From Taxillus chinensis (Eukaryota; Streptophyta; Magnoliopsida; Santalales; Loranthaceae), in assembly GCA_023512835.1 (NCBI GenBank), contig CM042092.1, forward strand, positions 11,918,498 through 11,982,497: a stretch of 64,000 bases of DNA, in the 5' to 3' direction. The position numbers and the translations under genes are program-made. The notes beneath the pieces were generated by a model, which saw nothing but the letters and a program-made list of their open reading frames with translations, was not told where the DNA came from and did not search any database. Position 1 is the first letter of the stretch. Each line of letters opens with the position of its first letter. Below are positions 10,840 through 23,114 of this stretch, in pieces.

Positions 10840-11640
10840 CCCCTATTATGAGCCTACTTTTTCTTTAGATGACCACTTCTCTACTGCTGCTGCTGCTTAA
10901 GTAGATGTGTGAACTCCAAGAGTGATTGTTGATGGTGTTGAGGATCCGACTTGTTTATATATGGACGCTACTTTGAAGGAGGTTGTAGATTTCGAGTTCA
11001 ACTTGACTTGTGGTTACTTAAAAAAAAGCATGACTTGTAGTTACTTTGAAAAAAAACATGACTTGTAGTTGGAAGACCGTTTGTTGAATGTCATTTTTTT
11101 TTTTCATTTTTTCAACTCTACCCTAGCCTGGCCATCATTTGATACGCTTGAGATGTGGTGGCTCTCTTCGTGCGTCCGTAAGTATTTCCTGGTCTTAAAA
11201 AACAGACACCTCAGCGGAGTTTTAATGAACTTTGGTTGGTGGGTATGTTTTTAAAAGAAACTTAGTCATGTTTTTAAGCCGTAAAAAAAAAAAATTCTAA
11301 CAAGATGATTTTATCCGAATAATTAATATGAAAAAAAAGCAAAGAGGATAGAGACATTATCCGACTTACTTTTAGAGATCCGATAATGGACAGACTACAT
11401 GCGTTTCAAGCGCTAAAAAACCAATATGAGAAAACTCCCATCCCATGTTACGTTTGTCAACATTAGATGCGTTCTAGCGGATTGAATCATGACTACCGCT
11501 TAGGTAGCACCATTGTGTGAAAACTGACCTCGTTCTCTAAGATGATAGCCTTTACCATTGTCATTCTCTAGTTAGTATGTTAGAGGGATACATCAATAAT
11601 TTTATACAAGGGATACACTAATAGTATGCTCTAAGTTGAT
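10840..11640. other. Intergenic, no gene seen
   Basis: Upstream flank of the Pro-rich gene. A near-duplicate phrase 'catgacttgtagtta' occurs at about 11029 and 11057. Nothing else recognisable was found. Confidence 0.3.
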
Positions 11641-11646
11641 AGCTTT

Positions 11647-12137
11647 TAGGAGTGTAAAATAATCCGATTCATAAAGGAATCGGCCTAAACAAGTTGGCCT
11701 ATTTAGGTTCACAGTTTAAACGGATTGACCAAAGTTCGGCCCAACTCCATTTAAACGAATTGGGCAAGCTCGGCTCGGCCCGTAGGGATCTCTTTGGCCC
11801 ACAGCTAGCTTGTATTTTTTGATTTATTTTTTATATTTAAAATTAATCATTATAATTGAATCGAACTAATATTATTTTAATTTTATTTTATAATGATTCA
11901 TATATTAAATTTAATTATTTAATTAAAGTTATATAATATGATATATGCATTAAATTTTAATATATTTATAGATAAAATATAAAAATAAAAATGCCTGTAA
12001 ACCAACTCGCAGCTCACACAGACTGGGCCTAAACGGGCAATCAATTTAGGCTCGCGTTTTAAATTGATCGAGCCTTAATTGGCCCGGCTCGCTCCAAGCT
12101 TACAAGCCAGTGAGCTTGAGCCCATTTAACACCCCTA
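11647..12137. mobile_element. Non-autonomous hAT element, 491 bp, 8-bp target duplication
   Basis: Ends are TAGGAGTGT...ACACCCCTA, matching the TAGGGGTGT-type terminal inverted repeat of plant hAT elements. The element is flanked by a perfect 8-bp duplication ATAGCTTT (11639-11646 and 12138-12145), the hAT target length. Subterminal regions carry repeated GGCCCGGCTCG-like motifs in opposite orientations near both ends (about 11690-11810 and 12000-12120) around an AT-rich core. There is no transposase frame. Confidence 0.85.
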
Positions 12138-12139
12138 AT

Positions 12140-13250
12140 AGCTTTTACCAAAAATTATATGATAATACTTGATTTGATATGTCATGTTTTTGGATTGAGA
12201 GCTATGATATATATATATATATATATATATAGCTTTGGTTATTTAGAGCCACTTCTTGTGTTTTGGTTATATATATCTTAGTATATGTTAAATTTCATTT
12301 TGTCCTAGTTAAACACACTCTCAAAATTGTTTTCTATCATATCAATATTGATGCATAATTCTATAAGATAATAAAAAGGCAAGATTGTGAACTTGAGGTA
12401 CACTTTTGATGACTTTAACGCTAAAAGTTCAAATAATTAGTTTCATATTTAAGGATTAACGTTTTTAACGCACTCAATTTTAACAACAAACGAAAAAGTT
12501 AGAAGCAAAATCATATTTGAATTGTTGATAGTGATGAGAATTTTAATATATATATATATATTATATTAAAAAAATAACAAAATTACAATAAAGCGATTTA
12601 AGGTAATACAGTATAATCTTGACACAAAATTAAAATAATTTTCAAAAATTAGATGTGGGGTCATGTGTGGCAGTAGCCCGAGTATAAAAATAATTTGTTT
12701 TCATATTTTTAAAGCCCAAGCCACTTTAATACCAAAACTCTAAAACATCTTTAAAAATAACTTTAAAAATCAAAATCCAAACTTAACTGTCGAGCACTCA
12801 TCTATCTCTATAATATATATATATATATATAAGTAGATTACAGGAGTGATTTATGCCTGCTATCCCTGTTGAATTGATAATTTTTTTTATTTTTTATTTT
12901 TGTTCATATTAGCAGCAAAGATAAAAATGTTAATGAGACAAGTTTGGAACGAATTTTTCCTATTTCAAACTTGTCAAACCCATCTCGAACTCAATTAAAT
13001 TCGTCTTGGGGCGGAATGAATATCTGAAATATTGCCATTTACAAACGTATCACCATTGTGTGGAATGTGTCTCAAAATCGTCCCAAATTCACTGAAGCCC
13101 GATTAAGCAGATTCGAAACCCATCGCATTAAGCAAGCCGAGTACACAACGTAATCCATACAACCTACGACTTTTCTTAATAATAATAATAATTATTATAT
13201 ATAAAAACGTTAACTTTCCCCACTCGTCTCTGTCTCTCTCTCTCTCTCTC
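12140..13250. other. AT-rich intergenic region with TA microsatellites
   Basis: TA repeats at about 12208-12231, 12545-12561 and 12812-12831, and an ATA/TTA run near 13177-13201. A TC microsatellite lies at 13229-13250. No coding region or RNA gene is recognised. Confidence 0.4.
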
Positions 13251-13790
13251 GCCTGTGTTGTCTCCTTCGTGCAGAGATGCACCGACGCAGGCTGGCGCAG
13301 AGGCCAGGCGCCCCTACGGACTACCCCCCTCTCCATCGAATCGCGAGGCGGCGGCCGGATACACGAGCCATCATCATCTTCTCCTTCCTCCTCTTCTTCC
13401 ATCAACGTAACGCCCTCTTCCTCCTCAAATCAAAAAAAAAAAAAAAAAAAACTTCACCCAAAAAATCACACAGGCAGACACCCAGGAAAAAAAAAATGTA
13501 CAAAACAATTTTCAGCCGTCGACCTTCTTCTTCCACACGCACCATCATCCTTCAACCCCCCAATCCTTAAACACTACAGGAAGCTCTAACCCCTGCCTTT
13601 CTCATTTCCAAAATACGCCCACAATTCCAAGGACAAAAGAAAGGACTCGAGGCCTTCGTCCCCTTTACTGCGTAAACCCGGTGTAGGCTACCTGCTATTC
13701 GAGGGGTTTGGAAAAAGGCGCCCTGGGTTCGGGAGTGTAAAGTCGTATATGGGCTGATATGATACGCAGGCGGGCCTCTCCTGTGCACGA
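13251..13790. other. GC-richer stretch with overlapping frames, unassigned
   Basis: Two overlapping plus-strand frames (13269-13589 and 13277-13570) and an antisense frame coexist. They are Arg/Ser/Lys-rich, contain a poly-A-encoded Lys run at 13431-13451, and resemble no family. The segment might be the end of an LTR or an untranslated leader. I do not call a gene. Confidence 0.25.
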
Positions 13791-13797
13791 TTAACAA

Positions 13798-13813
13798 GTG
13801 ATATCAGAGCTTG
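13798..13813 (+). other. Primer-binding-site-like motif for initiator tRNA-Met
   Basis: The sequence TGATATCAGAGCTTGG differs at one base from TGGTATCAGAGC, the classic plant LTR-retrotransposon primer binding site. It follows 'gattaaca', an LTR-like CA end, by two bases. This hints that a degenerate LTR retrotransposon begins here, with its 5' LTR to the left, but neither a matching 3' LTR nor a gag-pol frame was found. Confidence 0.4.
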
Positions 13814-16800
13814 GCAGCTCAATATTGTGTCCTATTAGATAAGCGAGCTGATGTGACGAGCTCATATCTAATAAAGTCGTGCGGGTGATATAATGAGCGA
13901 ATAATATTGTGACACGCAAGAGGAGATTGAAGAAAGCCGTATAAGCAATTGAAGAAGGGGGCGATCTTGAAGAGACCCCTTTTTGGTTCGTGTCTCTTTG
14001 ATTGTCTGTTTTTTTTTTCTGTTACTGATGTTAACCGGTTGTTGGCTTGGGATTACTACATACTGGTTTTTGTTTGTTCGTTTTCTGTTGAAATATGTTG
14101 TGTTCCTTTACTGCATAAACTGGTTTTCTGTTGAAACCTGAAGAAGTTTGTTTTTGTTTATTGAATCTGTTTTTGTGGAACCTGTTGGTCCTGGTGGTAT
14201 CCACGGCCAACTGTGCCCAGTAGGTATTTGTTTTGTTGATAATCACGTTGGCTTGTTGATCCTGCATACTGTTTTTTTAAATCATCGCGGCTTGTATATA
14301 TCCTTTTCTCAAGCATGTGTCTTTAGCCCATTTTAACTTGATGCACCCTGGTCACGGCTAACCAGTTCTTAGGTGTGCACTGGTCCTGTGGTAAGTTCCC
14401 GTGAAACCTTGGTGTTTGTGTGCACTCTTTAACCATGAATCCAAGCCTGCTTCACATGTGCCTGGAATGACTTCTTCATTTTGCTTTGCTCATGTTTTAA
14501 CCATGCTTTGTGAATAACCCTGATTCTGTTCCATGACATGCTAAGTGAGAGTCTATCTAAACGATTTCCTTGGGTCACGATTTTACCTCCATTTGTTTTG
14601 ATTGATTACCCGTGTTGTGTTTTCTATTCTGTTCTAAAAAATGAGACGACCTTCTATTATCACATGTTTTTGTTTTTTTGGCCATGGCTTAGTATGCTTA
14701 ACTCATAATCTATTTTTTGTTTTTTAAATTTGTTTTCTCTCTATCTGACCATATTTTCGAATTCTGGCCTGTTTTATTTTCTGGCCATACTCGTGGTCTT
14801 TCTGTTTCATGATTTTGGGCCCCCCCCGGTGGCCACCGTACCAATTTGTTTTTTGTATTTTCTGACTCTTGTTTTGCAGGCAGCCTTTAAATCTTCTTTT
14901 ATTTTCATTTTTAAAATTACTCTAGGAATTTCTTTTTTCCTCTGGGTTGTAGTAAGGTCTAACCATGTAATATGTAACAACTAAAACAATAGTGGGAGAA
15001 AAAAAGCTAGGGAGAGTTTAAATTTTATTTTGTGGGTGCCACAAATCACACTCTTGTGTATGGAGTAGGATTTTTTTTCAAAAAATAAAAAAAATTAAAT
15101 AAGAAAATGTGTCTATCTTTTCTTTAAAAACAAAAAAAACTTTAAAAAACAGTTTTTAAAGTTTCCTTTAAAAACAAAAATATTTTCTATCTCTTTAAAA
15201 AAACCAAAAATCTTTTGATCTTTTTTCCTTAAAAAATGTCAAAACAAAAGCATCCCTTTTTTTAGGGTTCTCCTTTCTTTATAAACAAAATCAAATAAAA
15301 ATGCTTTTTTTGGAACCAAACAAAAACAGATATGTTTCTCTGTTTTCCTGAAACGAAAAAAACAAAACGGTTTCCTTTGAAATCCAAAAAAAAAAACAAA
15401 AACATTTTCCTTTAAAATTCAACTTAGGATTCCTTTATGCAGAGTCACTTTTAGAATAAATTTTAAGAGTCCTTTAGGAAGCAATTTGATCTAATTTTCC
15501 CTCTTTAACACGAATTTAGAAATAAAAAAAAAACTAAATCTTATGAACTGCCTTAAACTCTTAAAATAATTTGGACCTAATTTTAATGTCAACAAAAGAT
15601 TTAGAAACTAAAAAATATAGAAATTCCTAGGATGTATTTTTAAGATCATCAAATGGGAGAGTTTAACATCGAATAATTATATAGTGGTTAAATCATCAAA
15701 TGGGAGGGTTTAACATTTGAAAATGTAATAGTCATGTCTATCTCTCGATGCTTTAAACCAACACATTAAAATAGTTTCAAAGAAGTAGTAAAAGTTACTC
15801 CCCGTTGAGTAAACCAACACATTATAATAGTTTCAAAGAAGTGGTAAAAGTTACTCTCCATTGAGTTCAGATCGTTACTTTACCCTTTAGCATTTAAAAC
15901 AAAAATAAACTAATATAATTTTAGACAAGTGAAACTAAATAAGTAATAAAAGAAGTATAAATTACTTTATTTTTAAGATAGGTATCGAAAGATTATTGTA
16001 GAATGTTAATTCTTTTTCAAATGTAATTAACTTTTGAATCTGTCTCAAATATTATATATTAATAATTTTTACTACTCAAAGTAAATCAGTAATAAATTGC
16101 ACCTAAAAGACTATTAATGGCGATATTATTTTTTATTGCATTTGGATTGAATTTAGGACTACATCCTCAAAAGTGGGCTTAGATGAAATTCAACGGTGAC
16201 ATTATTTGTGATGATAGTTGTGAATGGCCTTGCGCCTATGATATGATTGTGAATGGTTGAAATGGATAAGTGGCGCTTGAGGCTCTTAATGCTAAAGTAG
16301 TAGAGAGATGTGTTTCGATAGACTAAGGCCTGATGCTTGAGTAATGGAGGGAAGTGTTTGTGACAGGGTAAAGCTTGAAGCTGGGGATTGTGGTTTACTG
16401 TTATAATAGAACATAAGGCCCTAATGCTGGAGAATTTATGTGTTTATGATATTACTATTATGATAAGCTAAGGCTTAGTGTTTGGTTATAATGTGACAGA
16501 CTAAGGCTTAATGATTTTTATTGTGATAACTATAATATGATGATGTTGATTGAAACTTAATAATTTGGCATTGTGGTGCAACTGGGTCTAATGGTTGGCT
16601 GGCTTGAGACAAGTGGCAATGGCCCCTTGTTGTATGTGTGTTTTGTCTAATATGATTATATGTTGATGTTGTTGTTTGGTACATTAGTAGTTGGCACTAT
16701 ACTGAAAAATATTCGCTTAGCATGTAGAATTTAGGTTTTGATTGAATTGTAGAGGGATATAAAGTTGTATGTTATCTATTTAGCTTAATGTTCACCTTAT

Positions 16801-17700
16801 ATTGTTGATGGTTTTCAGGTACTATTAAAGACTAGTGGGGTACCGTTGTATAAGAGGGACTTACCTATTGATGTATGGTTCAAGACTGTTATTTTGTATC
16901 TTATCTATTGATTTATTTGTTTGTCTCAGACATGAGTCCAAGAAAAGTTGTACTAAATTTGAACATTTGTTAAATGTTGTAATGACTTATTTATTTGCAT
17001 CATTAAATATGACATATGTCATTGGTGTTTTATTCATTTGGGAGAGTATAAGATTACCTCATGATGTATGATTAAATATGTTACATGTGAAATAACACTT
17101 GGTGGGTAGTCTTTATAGGTACTAATTATTAACTCCTTACTCCTTTGAGAAGGTTCACATGAACCATAAGAATTTCCAATATGATGACCAAGTTCTTAGT
17201 GAAGAACAAATTTGAGTTTTGTAAATCATAAGCAAATTTGGTGGAGATTTTTGTGCACACCATCTCAAGTGGGCTGCAAATTATTAACACCATATATTGC
17301 AACAGGCTTGAAAAAAACTTGGGCTCTGCATTCTCTCAATGTTAATGATGTTATTTTTCTCTTTGTAAGTCTAATGTCTCTTTTATATTTTGTAAGCTGT
17401 GCAAGAGCCGGGGTTGTCTTGGGGCGTGTAAGAGAGAAGAAAGAGAGATAGGATTAGGGAAGAAGCAAACATAATAGCAAGAATTGAGGGAGATTGAAAG
17501 AGAAGAGAGAAACAACTGTAAGAGTGGAGTGATTACATCTAAGAAGAGAATAGCTGAATTTTGATCTGTATAAATTGTACTCACTTCTTTTCTTTAGTGG
17601 ATTATTGATCTGAATGAACTAGTATCCCATGATTTTGTAGCAAAAAAAAAAAAAAAACTGTCAATGTAATTGTTTTTTCTATTTTATCCCATTTTAAATA
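13814..17700. repeat. Degenerate repetitive region, probably decayed LTR-element DNA
   Basis: No intact gene. From 15040 to 15420 the sequence is a poor repeat of 'ctttaaaaacaaaaa'-like phrases. At 15645-15717 'catcaaatgggag' and its flank occur twice, 47 bases apart. At 15754-15865 a 56-bp unit is tandemly doubled. At 16180-16530 a looser theme ('aaggcctgatgcttgag', 'aaagcttgaagctggg', 'aaggccctaatgctggag', 'aaggcttagtgtttgg') recurs roughly every 60 bases. Open frames such as 14730-14984 and 16835-17071 are hydrophobic and unconvincing. An 18-base poly-A lies near 17641-17658. Confidence 0.45.
15754..15865. repeat. 56-bp tandem duplication
   Basis: Two consecutive copies (15754-15809 and 15810-15865) of a unit starting taaaccaacacatta and including 'tagtttcaaagaag' differ at only a few bases, implying a fairly recent local duplication. 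Confidence 0.85.
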
Positions 17701-18760
17701 TATGTCTGGTAAAGCAAAATAAAGGTTATTTTACCCTTATTGACTTTATTCTCTTATCATGGAGTTTGTTTGTGGATTCGAACGCCCTAGTAGATTTTAA
17801 TAAGATTTCTAGCTATCACTTTCCTCTCTACGTCACTCTCATATCATGGATAAGATTGGCCATGGATTTGAACCGCAAAAATGTTTTAAAACACCGTACC
17901 ATATTACAATATTCGCTCAAATACGTACGAATCTAAATACTAATGAGAATCAATCGATAATTTAATAAAGCTTAATAGAAAATATGATGTAGCCAATTCA
18001 ACGTAAATTTATTGTCTCGTCTCGCCCAATGTCACATTATGTTAAAGACAGGGGGCGGTTCAGTCCACCATTCCACCCTGCCCCTGCGGCGCCAATATTG
18101 ACAATATTGTTGGCATCCCACGTTGTGTTTTTCGCGGACTGTCGCTTTCGATGGTATCGTCTTTTTCATTCACAACTCAATAAAGGTCAACGACATTATC
18201 AATACTGTGTAGTACTATTCCTTATCAATGCATTGACTTGTGAATTTTAAATCCAGATATCGCCGCTGGCAGTACGTGGACATTTTTGTTTTCAGTAAAT
18301 GTATTATGAGCCTATCCTCTGTTTGTTAAGAAAAATAATAGCCTGTAAATATTTTTTCTTACATTATAAAATTTTATGATTTTTTTTGAAAAAAAAAGTT
18401 TCTACAATAATTTTTTAAACATAAAAATGTTAGAGGGTGTTTTAAAAAGTAACTTTTTTTCGCTCATCATTTTTTAAAAATATATTAATATTTTTCATTA
18501 GCTAAAAATTAAATTGTCGTTGATAAATTTATAACTATATCAAATCCTATGAATCCCATAATTCATTTTTTATAAAAACAAAAAATGGAACCATATCCAC
18601 CAATATTGAAATCATTTATGAAATTTACTATATATCTGACAACACAATATATATATATATATACACACACATCCTTGAGCACTAGCACCCTTTTATGGAT
18701 TTACTTTACCGTTTGCATTTGCATTCACAGTTCCTCATCATAGTTTTTGAAAAGAATATA

Positions 18761-18815
<55 letters not shown>

Positions 18816-18940
18816 GATGAAGCTTCTATTAACAAATACATTAATAAAGAAGAAGATAAAAGCCGGCATATTTATATATATATATAGTAATTATTAAGTA
18901 ATAGCTTAACGGATGAAACACATGCATTCATAAGGGAAAG
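17700..18940. other. AT-rich intergenic region with TA microsatellites
   Basis: TA-rich microsatellites at about 18648-18662 and 18757-18812 (with a short break) and another near 18873-18886. The moderately GC-rich patch at 18040-18260 has a 73-codon frame with no recognisable content. The end is the 3' flank of the minus-strand gene at 18942. Confidence 0.35.
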
Positions 18941-18941
18941 G

Positions 18942-19514
18942 TCAAATTTGATGAGCAACAATCGTTGCAGTCGTTGTGGTCGGATGCTGTCGTTGTGCAG
19001 AAGCTGCTGCAGCAGCAGCAGCAGCTGCTTCGAGCTCGCGAGAAGCCATCAAGGCCTTGTAAATCTCGTAAACAAGCCTGTCCTCGAACTCGTTCTGGGC
19101 TATCCGCTCCGAGACCTTGCGGGCCTTGGGGACTCGCTTGTTGCCGAAGGCGCTGACCCCGTTGAGCTGACCCACGTTTCCAGCAAGGCTCAACATCATG
19201 TTCATGTACCCGTCCTTGAGCTTGGTCCACAGCAGCCCCGGCCTGGACGACAACGCCAGCGCCATCTTCTTCGGGAACCGTAGCTTGAGGGCGCGCTTTA
19301 TCTTCACCATGAATCGCCGGCCGCGGCCGCGCCTGCCGCCCCCGTCGTCTGCTCCACCACCCAGCCTCGCCGTCCTCACACCGCCGCTGCCGCTGGTTGC
19401 GTCTTCGAGGCGGTGGTAGCGTCGCGTGCTTGTGCTCCGTCGAGGGATCCAGCTCCTCTTCTTGGTGGCCTCCATCCTTGAGGAGTATGTCGGATCAAGA
19501 AGGTCTAGTTTCAT
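18942..19514 (-). CDS. Uncharacterised plant protein, 190 aa, basic N-terminal half
   Basis: Single-exon frame with sustained GC-rich coding character in an AT-rich neighbourhood. The product begins MKLDLLDPTYSSRMEATKKR, is rich in Arg/Ser/Gly to about residue 70 (RRGRGRRFMVKIKRALKLRF), and then has a well-structured block at residues 93-135: LLWTKLKDGYMNMMLSLAGN, then FGNKRVPKARKVSERI. It continues EFEDRLVYEIYKALMASREL and ends in an Ala run ([10 protein letters not shown]) with a Thr-rich tail. I recall similar WxKLKDxYMxMM and FGxKRVPKAR patterns in unnamed plant proteins, but know no function. No signal peptide or membrane segment; the basic patches would allow a nuclear or nucleic-acid role, which is speculation. 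The ATG at 19514 is the first in frame. A TC/TA microsatellite (19739-19783) lies upstream, where the promoter should be. Confidence 0.75.
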   Translation of the reverse strand: MKLDLLDPTYSSRMEATKKRSWIPRRSTSTRRYHRLEDATSGSGGVRTARLGGGADDGGGRRGRGRRFMVKIKRALKLRFPKKMALALSSRPGLLWTKLKDGYMNMMLSLAGNVGQLNGVSAFGNKRVPKARKVSERIAQNEFEDRLVYEIYKALMASRELEAAAAAAAAASAQRQHPTTTTATIVAHQI

Positions 19515-19738
19515 GGTACGTCGTATGTACCCGTGTTGTTATGGTTCTCAACTTCTGAGACCTTTTGTTTGATCGAGAGGGAGAGATGAAACGTAGAGTT
19601 TTTGGGTTTTGGGACTTGGGAGTTGGGATTTGGGAGAGGGTGTTTAATTCATATATATCATCGGATATAATGGCCACGACGGCGGATTGGAATTTTGGGG
19701 TCAACCAAAGTTGGTTTGACCCTTGAATTGAAGGAGCA

Positions 19739-19750
19739 TCTCTCTCTCTC

Positions 19751-19783
<33 letters not shown>
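19739..19783. repeat. TC/TA compound microsatellite
   Basis: A (TC)n run passes directly into (TA)n about 225-270 bases upstream of the start of the minus-strand 190-aa gene. Confidence 0.9.
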
Positions 19784-19785
<2 letters not shown>

Positions 19786-19799
19786 CTAACAATAAATAA

Positions 19800-22700
19800 A
19801 CAAAAGTTTTTGTTTCATGTGCTTCTGCCGCTTGCTTTCCCATTTCCTAGCTGGAAAGAAGGTAAGGACATTAATGGAATTTAAGCATTTGTCCCAACAA
19901 CCCTCGTGTATGTCTAATGTCTAAAGAGAATGCATCTTAACCTCTTTCACACACGTAATCTTGTCCCGTCTTGAAATAGTAATCTGTAAACATGCATATT
20001 ATAAGTTAATTGACAAGGGAATTAAGTTAATTGACTAATTATAAGTCAAATTATGCATTGTTTAACAAGTAACTTCACGAAGAATTGTAGGCCAACACAA
20101 GATGAATTATGCAAATTGAAAAAAAAATTAAATGAATCACTTCGGAGAAATGTATGAAATTTCACACAACTTTTGTATACAACACATAGAAAAAAGAAAA
20201 AAAAACACATGTAAAAATATACTGAGACAACGTCATGATGAGCAATACATGGTGAGAGTTGGTGTAAGGAAAAATGGGGCAGAGTTGGTGTGTTTTAAAA
20301 AAATTCAATAACATATGGCCTGTAAGATTTGACATTTAATTTGGTGACGTATGTAATTAATTTCGGCTATGCAAAAGCAAATCAATATCGATCCCATTTC
20401 TCATTGGTGCAGAAGGGAGAGAATTAGGGAAAGAGTGAGAGAAAAGGCTAAGATCGTTGGCAGAATTATCGGTACACCTTTTCCCCACTTTCTTCTTCAT
20501 CTTATTCGTCAAAAAATAGCTTCGGGGGCTAAGTATCAGAAAAACCCTTAAAAAAACAATCAAAAAGATTTTAAAAAATCACTTTTCCAAAGAGATCCAA
20601 TCTTCTAATCTTTTTGAAACTTACACGCTTTTTAGACCATTCTTTTCTAAAATATTTTTTTATATTTAAAAAAAAAATTAACTTTTGAATACAAACTATA
20701 TTATATCTTTCAAATTATAAAATTTAGAAATTCTAAATATAAATCGAGAAAAAAAAATTCATATTTGAAATATTAATATTCATCCACTAAAAATTTTATT
20801 ATTATATTTATTGATATATGTGCACTTTTGATTATAATAAAAAAATAAAAAAAATAAAAAAATTATAATTTAAAATAATAGAATTAGAAATAGAAAATGA
20901 TATATGAAAAATAAATAAAACATATGTATACTATTTATTTTCTAAAATAGATATAAAATTTATGAAATTTATAAACTTTCACCTTAATCTTTGTTTGCAC
21001 TAAAAGAGGGGAGTATACAACTTAAGTAGAACATCTATTTTAGCTTCAATTTTCTTTTTCTCAACTTGTACAACTTGATACCATGCGAAAATATGAGGCT
21101 GCATTTAAATCAACAACCATTTCTCAAGGAGTAGTAGGTTGGGACACTACTTTCAAACCAAGGCCATTAAAGCATTTCCAATAGCCATGGTGGGGCCCTG
21201 CACCTCTCGGATAAAAATTTTTAGTTGAATCAATTAGCCGGATGGGTACGTGGCGCAACATCAATATGCAATTTGTTTTTGTGTGTTTTTTAAAAAACAC
21301 ATCACGTGGTGCTGATAATGCACTACGTTACCAACCGGATGCGAAGCCATTCAATTTATTTAATTGAATATCATGGGACATCCACGCGGACAGTTGCAGC
21401 ACAGCCTGCTGGTACACCTTGTCGATACACATCACCAACACACCGACATGCAACTTTAATACTAGCTTTTGGGCAAGGAATTTTAATGCCAAAATTAAAG
21501 ATAAATTCTATTCATAGTCATTGAACTTCAGAAAAATTTAACGTCAGTCATTATTTTTTTTTCTCATCTAAGTCATTTAACTTTCATTTTTGTTCTTGGA
21601 GGTCATCAATATTAACAAAAACAGAAGAAATGGTTAGTTTGATGAGCTACATTTCAAAAAATAAAATAATTATATATTATAATGACATGACATAACACAT
21701 GGTCTTGATTTTTTTAAAACTATAAGTTTAATTAAATGTGATATGAAATGCAGTACACAATTTATGAAGGAAATAAACAAAAAAATGCATTAGGGGCTAG
21801 TTAGCGTTGAACTCCAGTTCTTATACAACATGTAAGCTATAACTATACTTGTGAGTAAAACATATTCATCATTCATATATATACACCATATATATAATAA
21901 AAGAAAATAAAAAATTAAACAAAATTATGCCACATTTATAATTGTAAATTAAATTTATTTATTAATATATATCAAGTAATGAAAGAAAATAAGAAAAATA
22001 ATAAAATAAAAATATTATTAATACATCCAAATAAATATTTAATAATATATTATTTACAAATAAATATAAAAATTAAAATTTTTATTCCAACATGCTCTTC
22101 ACATGACAATTACTATATTAACTTTTTATAATTGAAGAGTTATTATTTATTATTTATATTTTATTTTTATTATTTTCTTAGATTTTTGCTCTTTCGTCTT
22201 TTTGCTCCCATCTCCCATTCTTTCTACCTCTCTATTGCTACCACTTTCACAGAACTGAAGCCGCCACCTTCATCTGCATTCGTAGCTGCGCCTTCGTCAC
22301 CACCGCTCCACCTCCAGAGGGAGGTGGCGAGATCCGTATTCATAAGATGAGTTTTGAAAAAAAAAATTATTTTAACATAAATACATAAAAAATAAAAAAA
22401 CTGTTAGAATTAAAATAAAAAATAATTCTGTGGAATTTTTTTCACATATACATTTAAAATACAAAATTGTATTTGCAGTTACTCTTATATCATCCTTTAT
22501 ATTCTTATCCTGTTTCCATCATTTAAAAATTTCTAATTATTTATACATGTTCTACCCTTCAACGATGACGATGACAAATCCAGCAACTAAATTGGGTTCG
22601 AAATTATCAATTATGTAATATTAATTAAAAACAATAATTAACTTTTTTTTAAAAATGATTGCTAGCCTAGCTGGCCTCTATTATTAGTCCACGATTCAGT

Positions 22701-23114
22701 ATAGAGAAACCACCGCTTATTGCGATTTTTTTAAAAGTCAGGTATCCAATGTTACAAATAAAGAAATTAATACAATTAAATATAGTAGGGCTCTAACATA
22801 GAATGTGGATTTTCTTAGAACCTCGCACCTGAAGTAATAATTAGTCTATTAATTGGGTTTTGGAAAAAAGTTACTTCCTTAATTTGTTGGTTTCGGAGCC
22901 TCAATGCACAACTTTTATTGATTTATTTATTCTGTATTTCGTAAATTGTAAGTTCCGTTATCTTATTGGTTGCCTGATGAACTTAGCGTGACTTGTTTTT
23001 TTTTTATCTTTTTAAATAATATATATCTGCTTGTTCTTCGAAAGGAACAATTATTTCCTATTTAAAACTGTATTAGTTTTATTTGATTCAGTGGTTATAA
23101 ACTTGTAATTACAG
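19800..23114. other. AT-rich intergenic region, no gene seen
   Basis: Very AT-rich, with only short frames. The frames at 20357-20563, 21306-21524 and 22132-22350 lack family features. Around 21490-21620 the phrases 'agtcattgaactt', 'aagtcatttaactt' and 'aggtcatcaa' form a loose repeat of a kind common in plant transposon ends. 'caagggaattaagttaattgac' (20007 on) partly repeats the bases just before it. Nothing else is supported. Confidence 0.3.

Noticed and set aside
13269..13589. Possible small Arg/Ser-rich gene
   Set aside because: Two competing frames, a poly-A-derived Lys run, no conserved motif and no splice context.
21180..21340. Possible MITE ('agcatttccaatagccatggtgg')
   Set aside because: Left end is suggestive, but no inverted partner was found.
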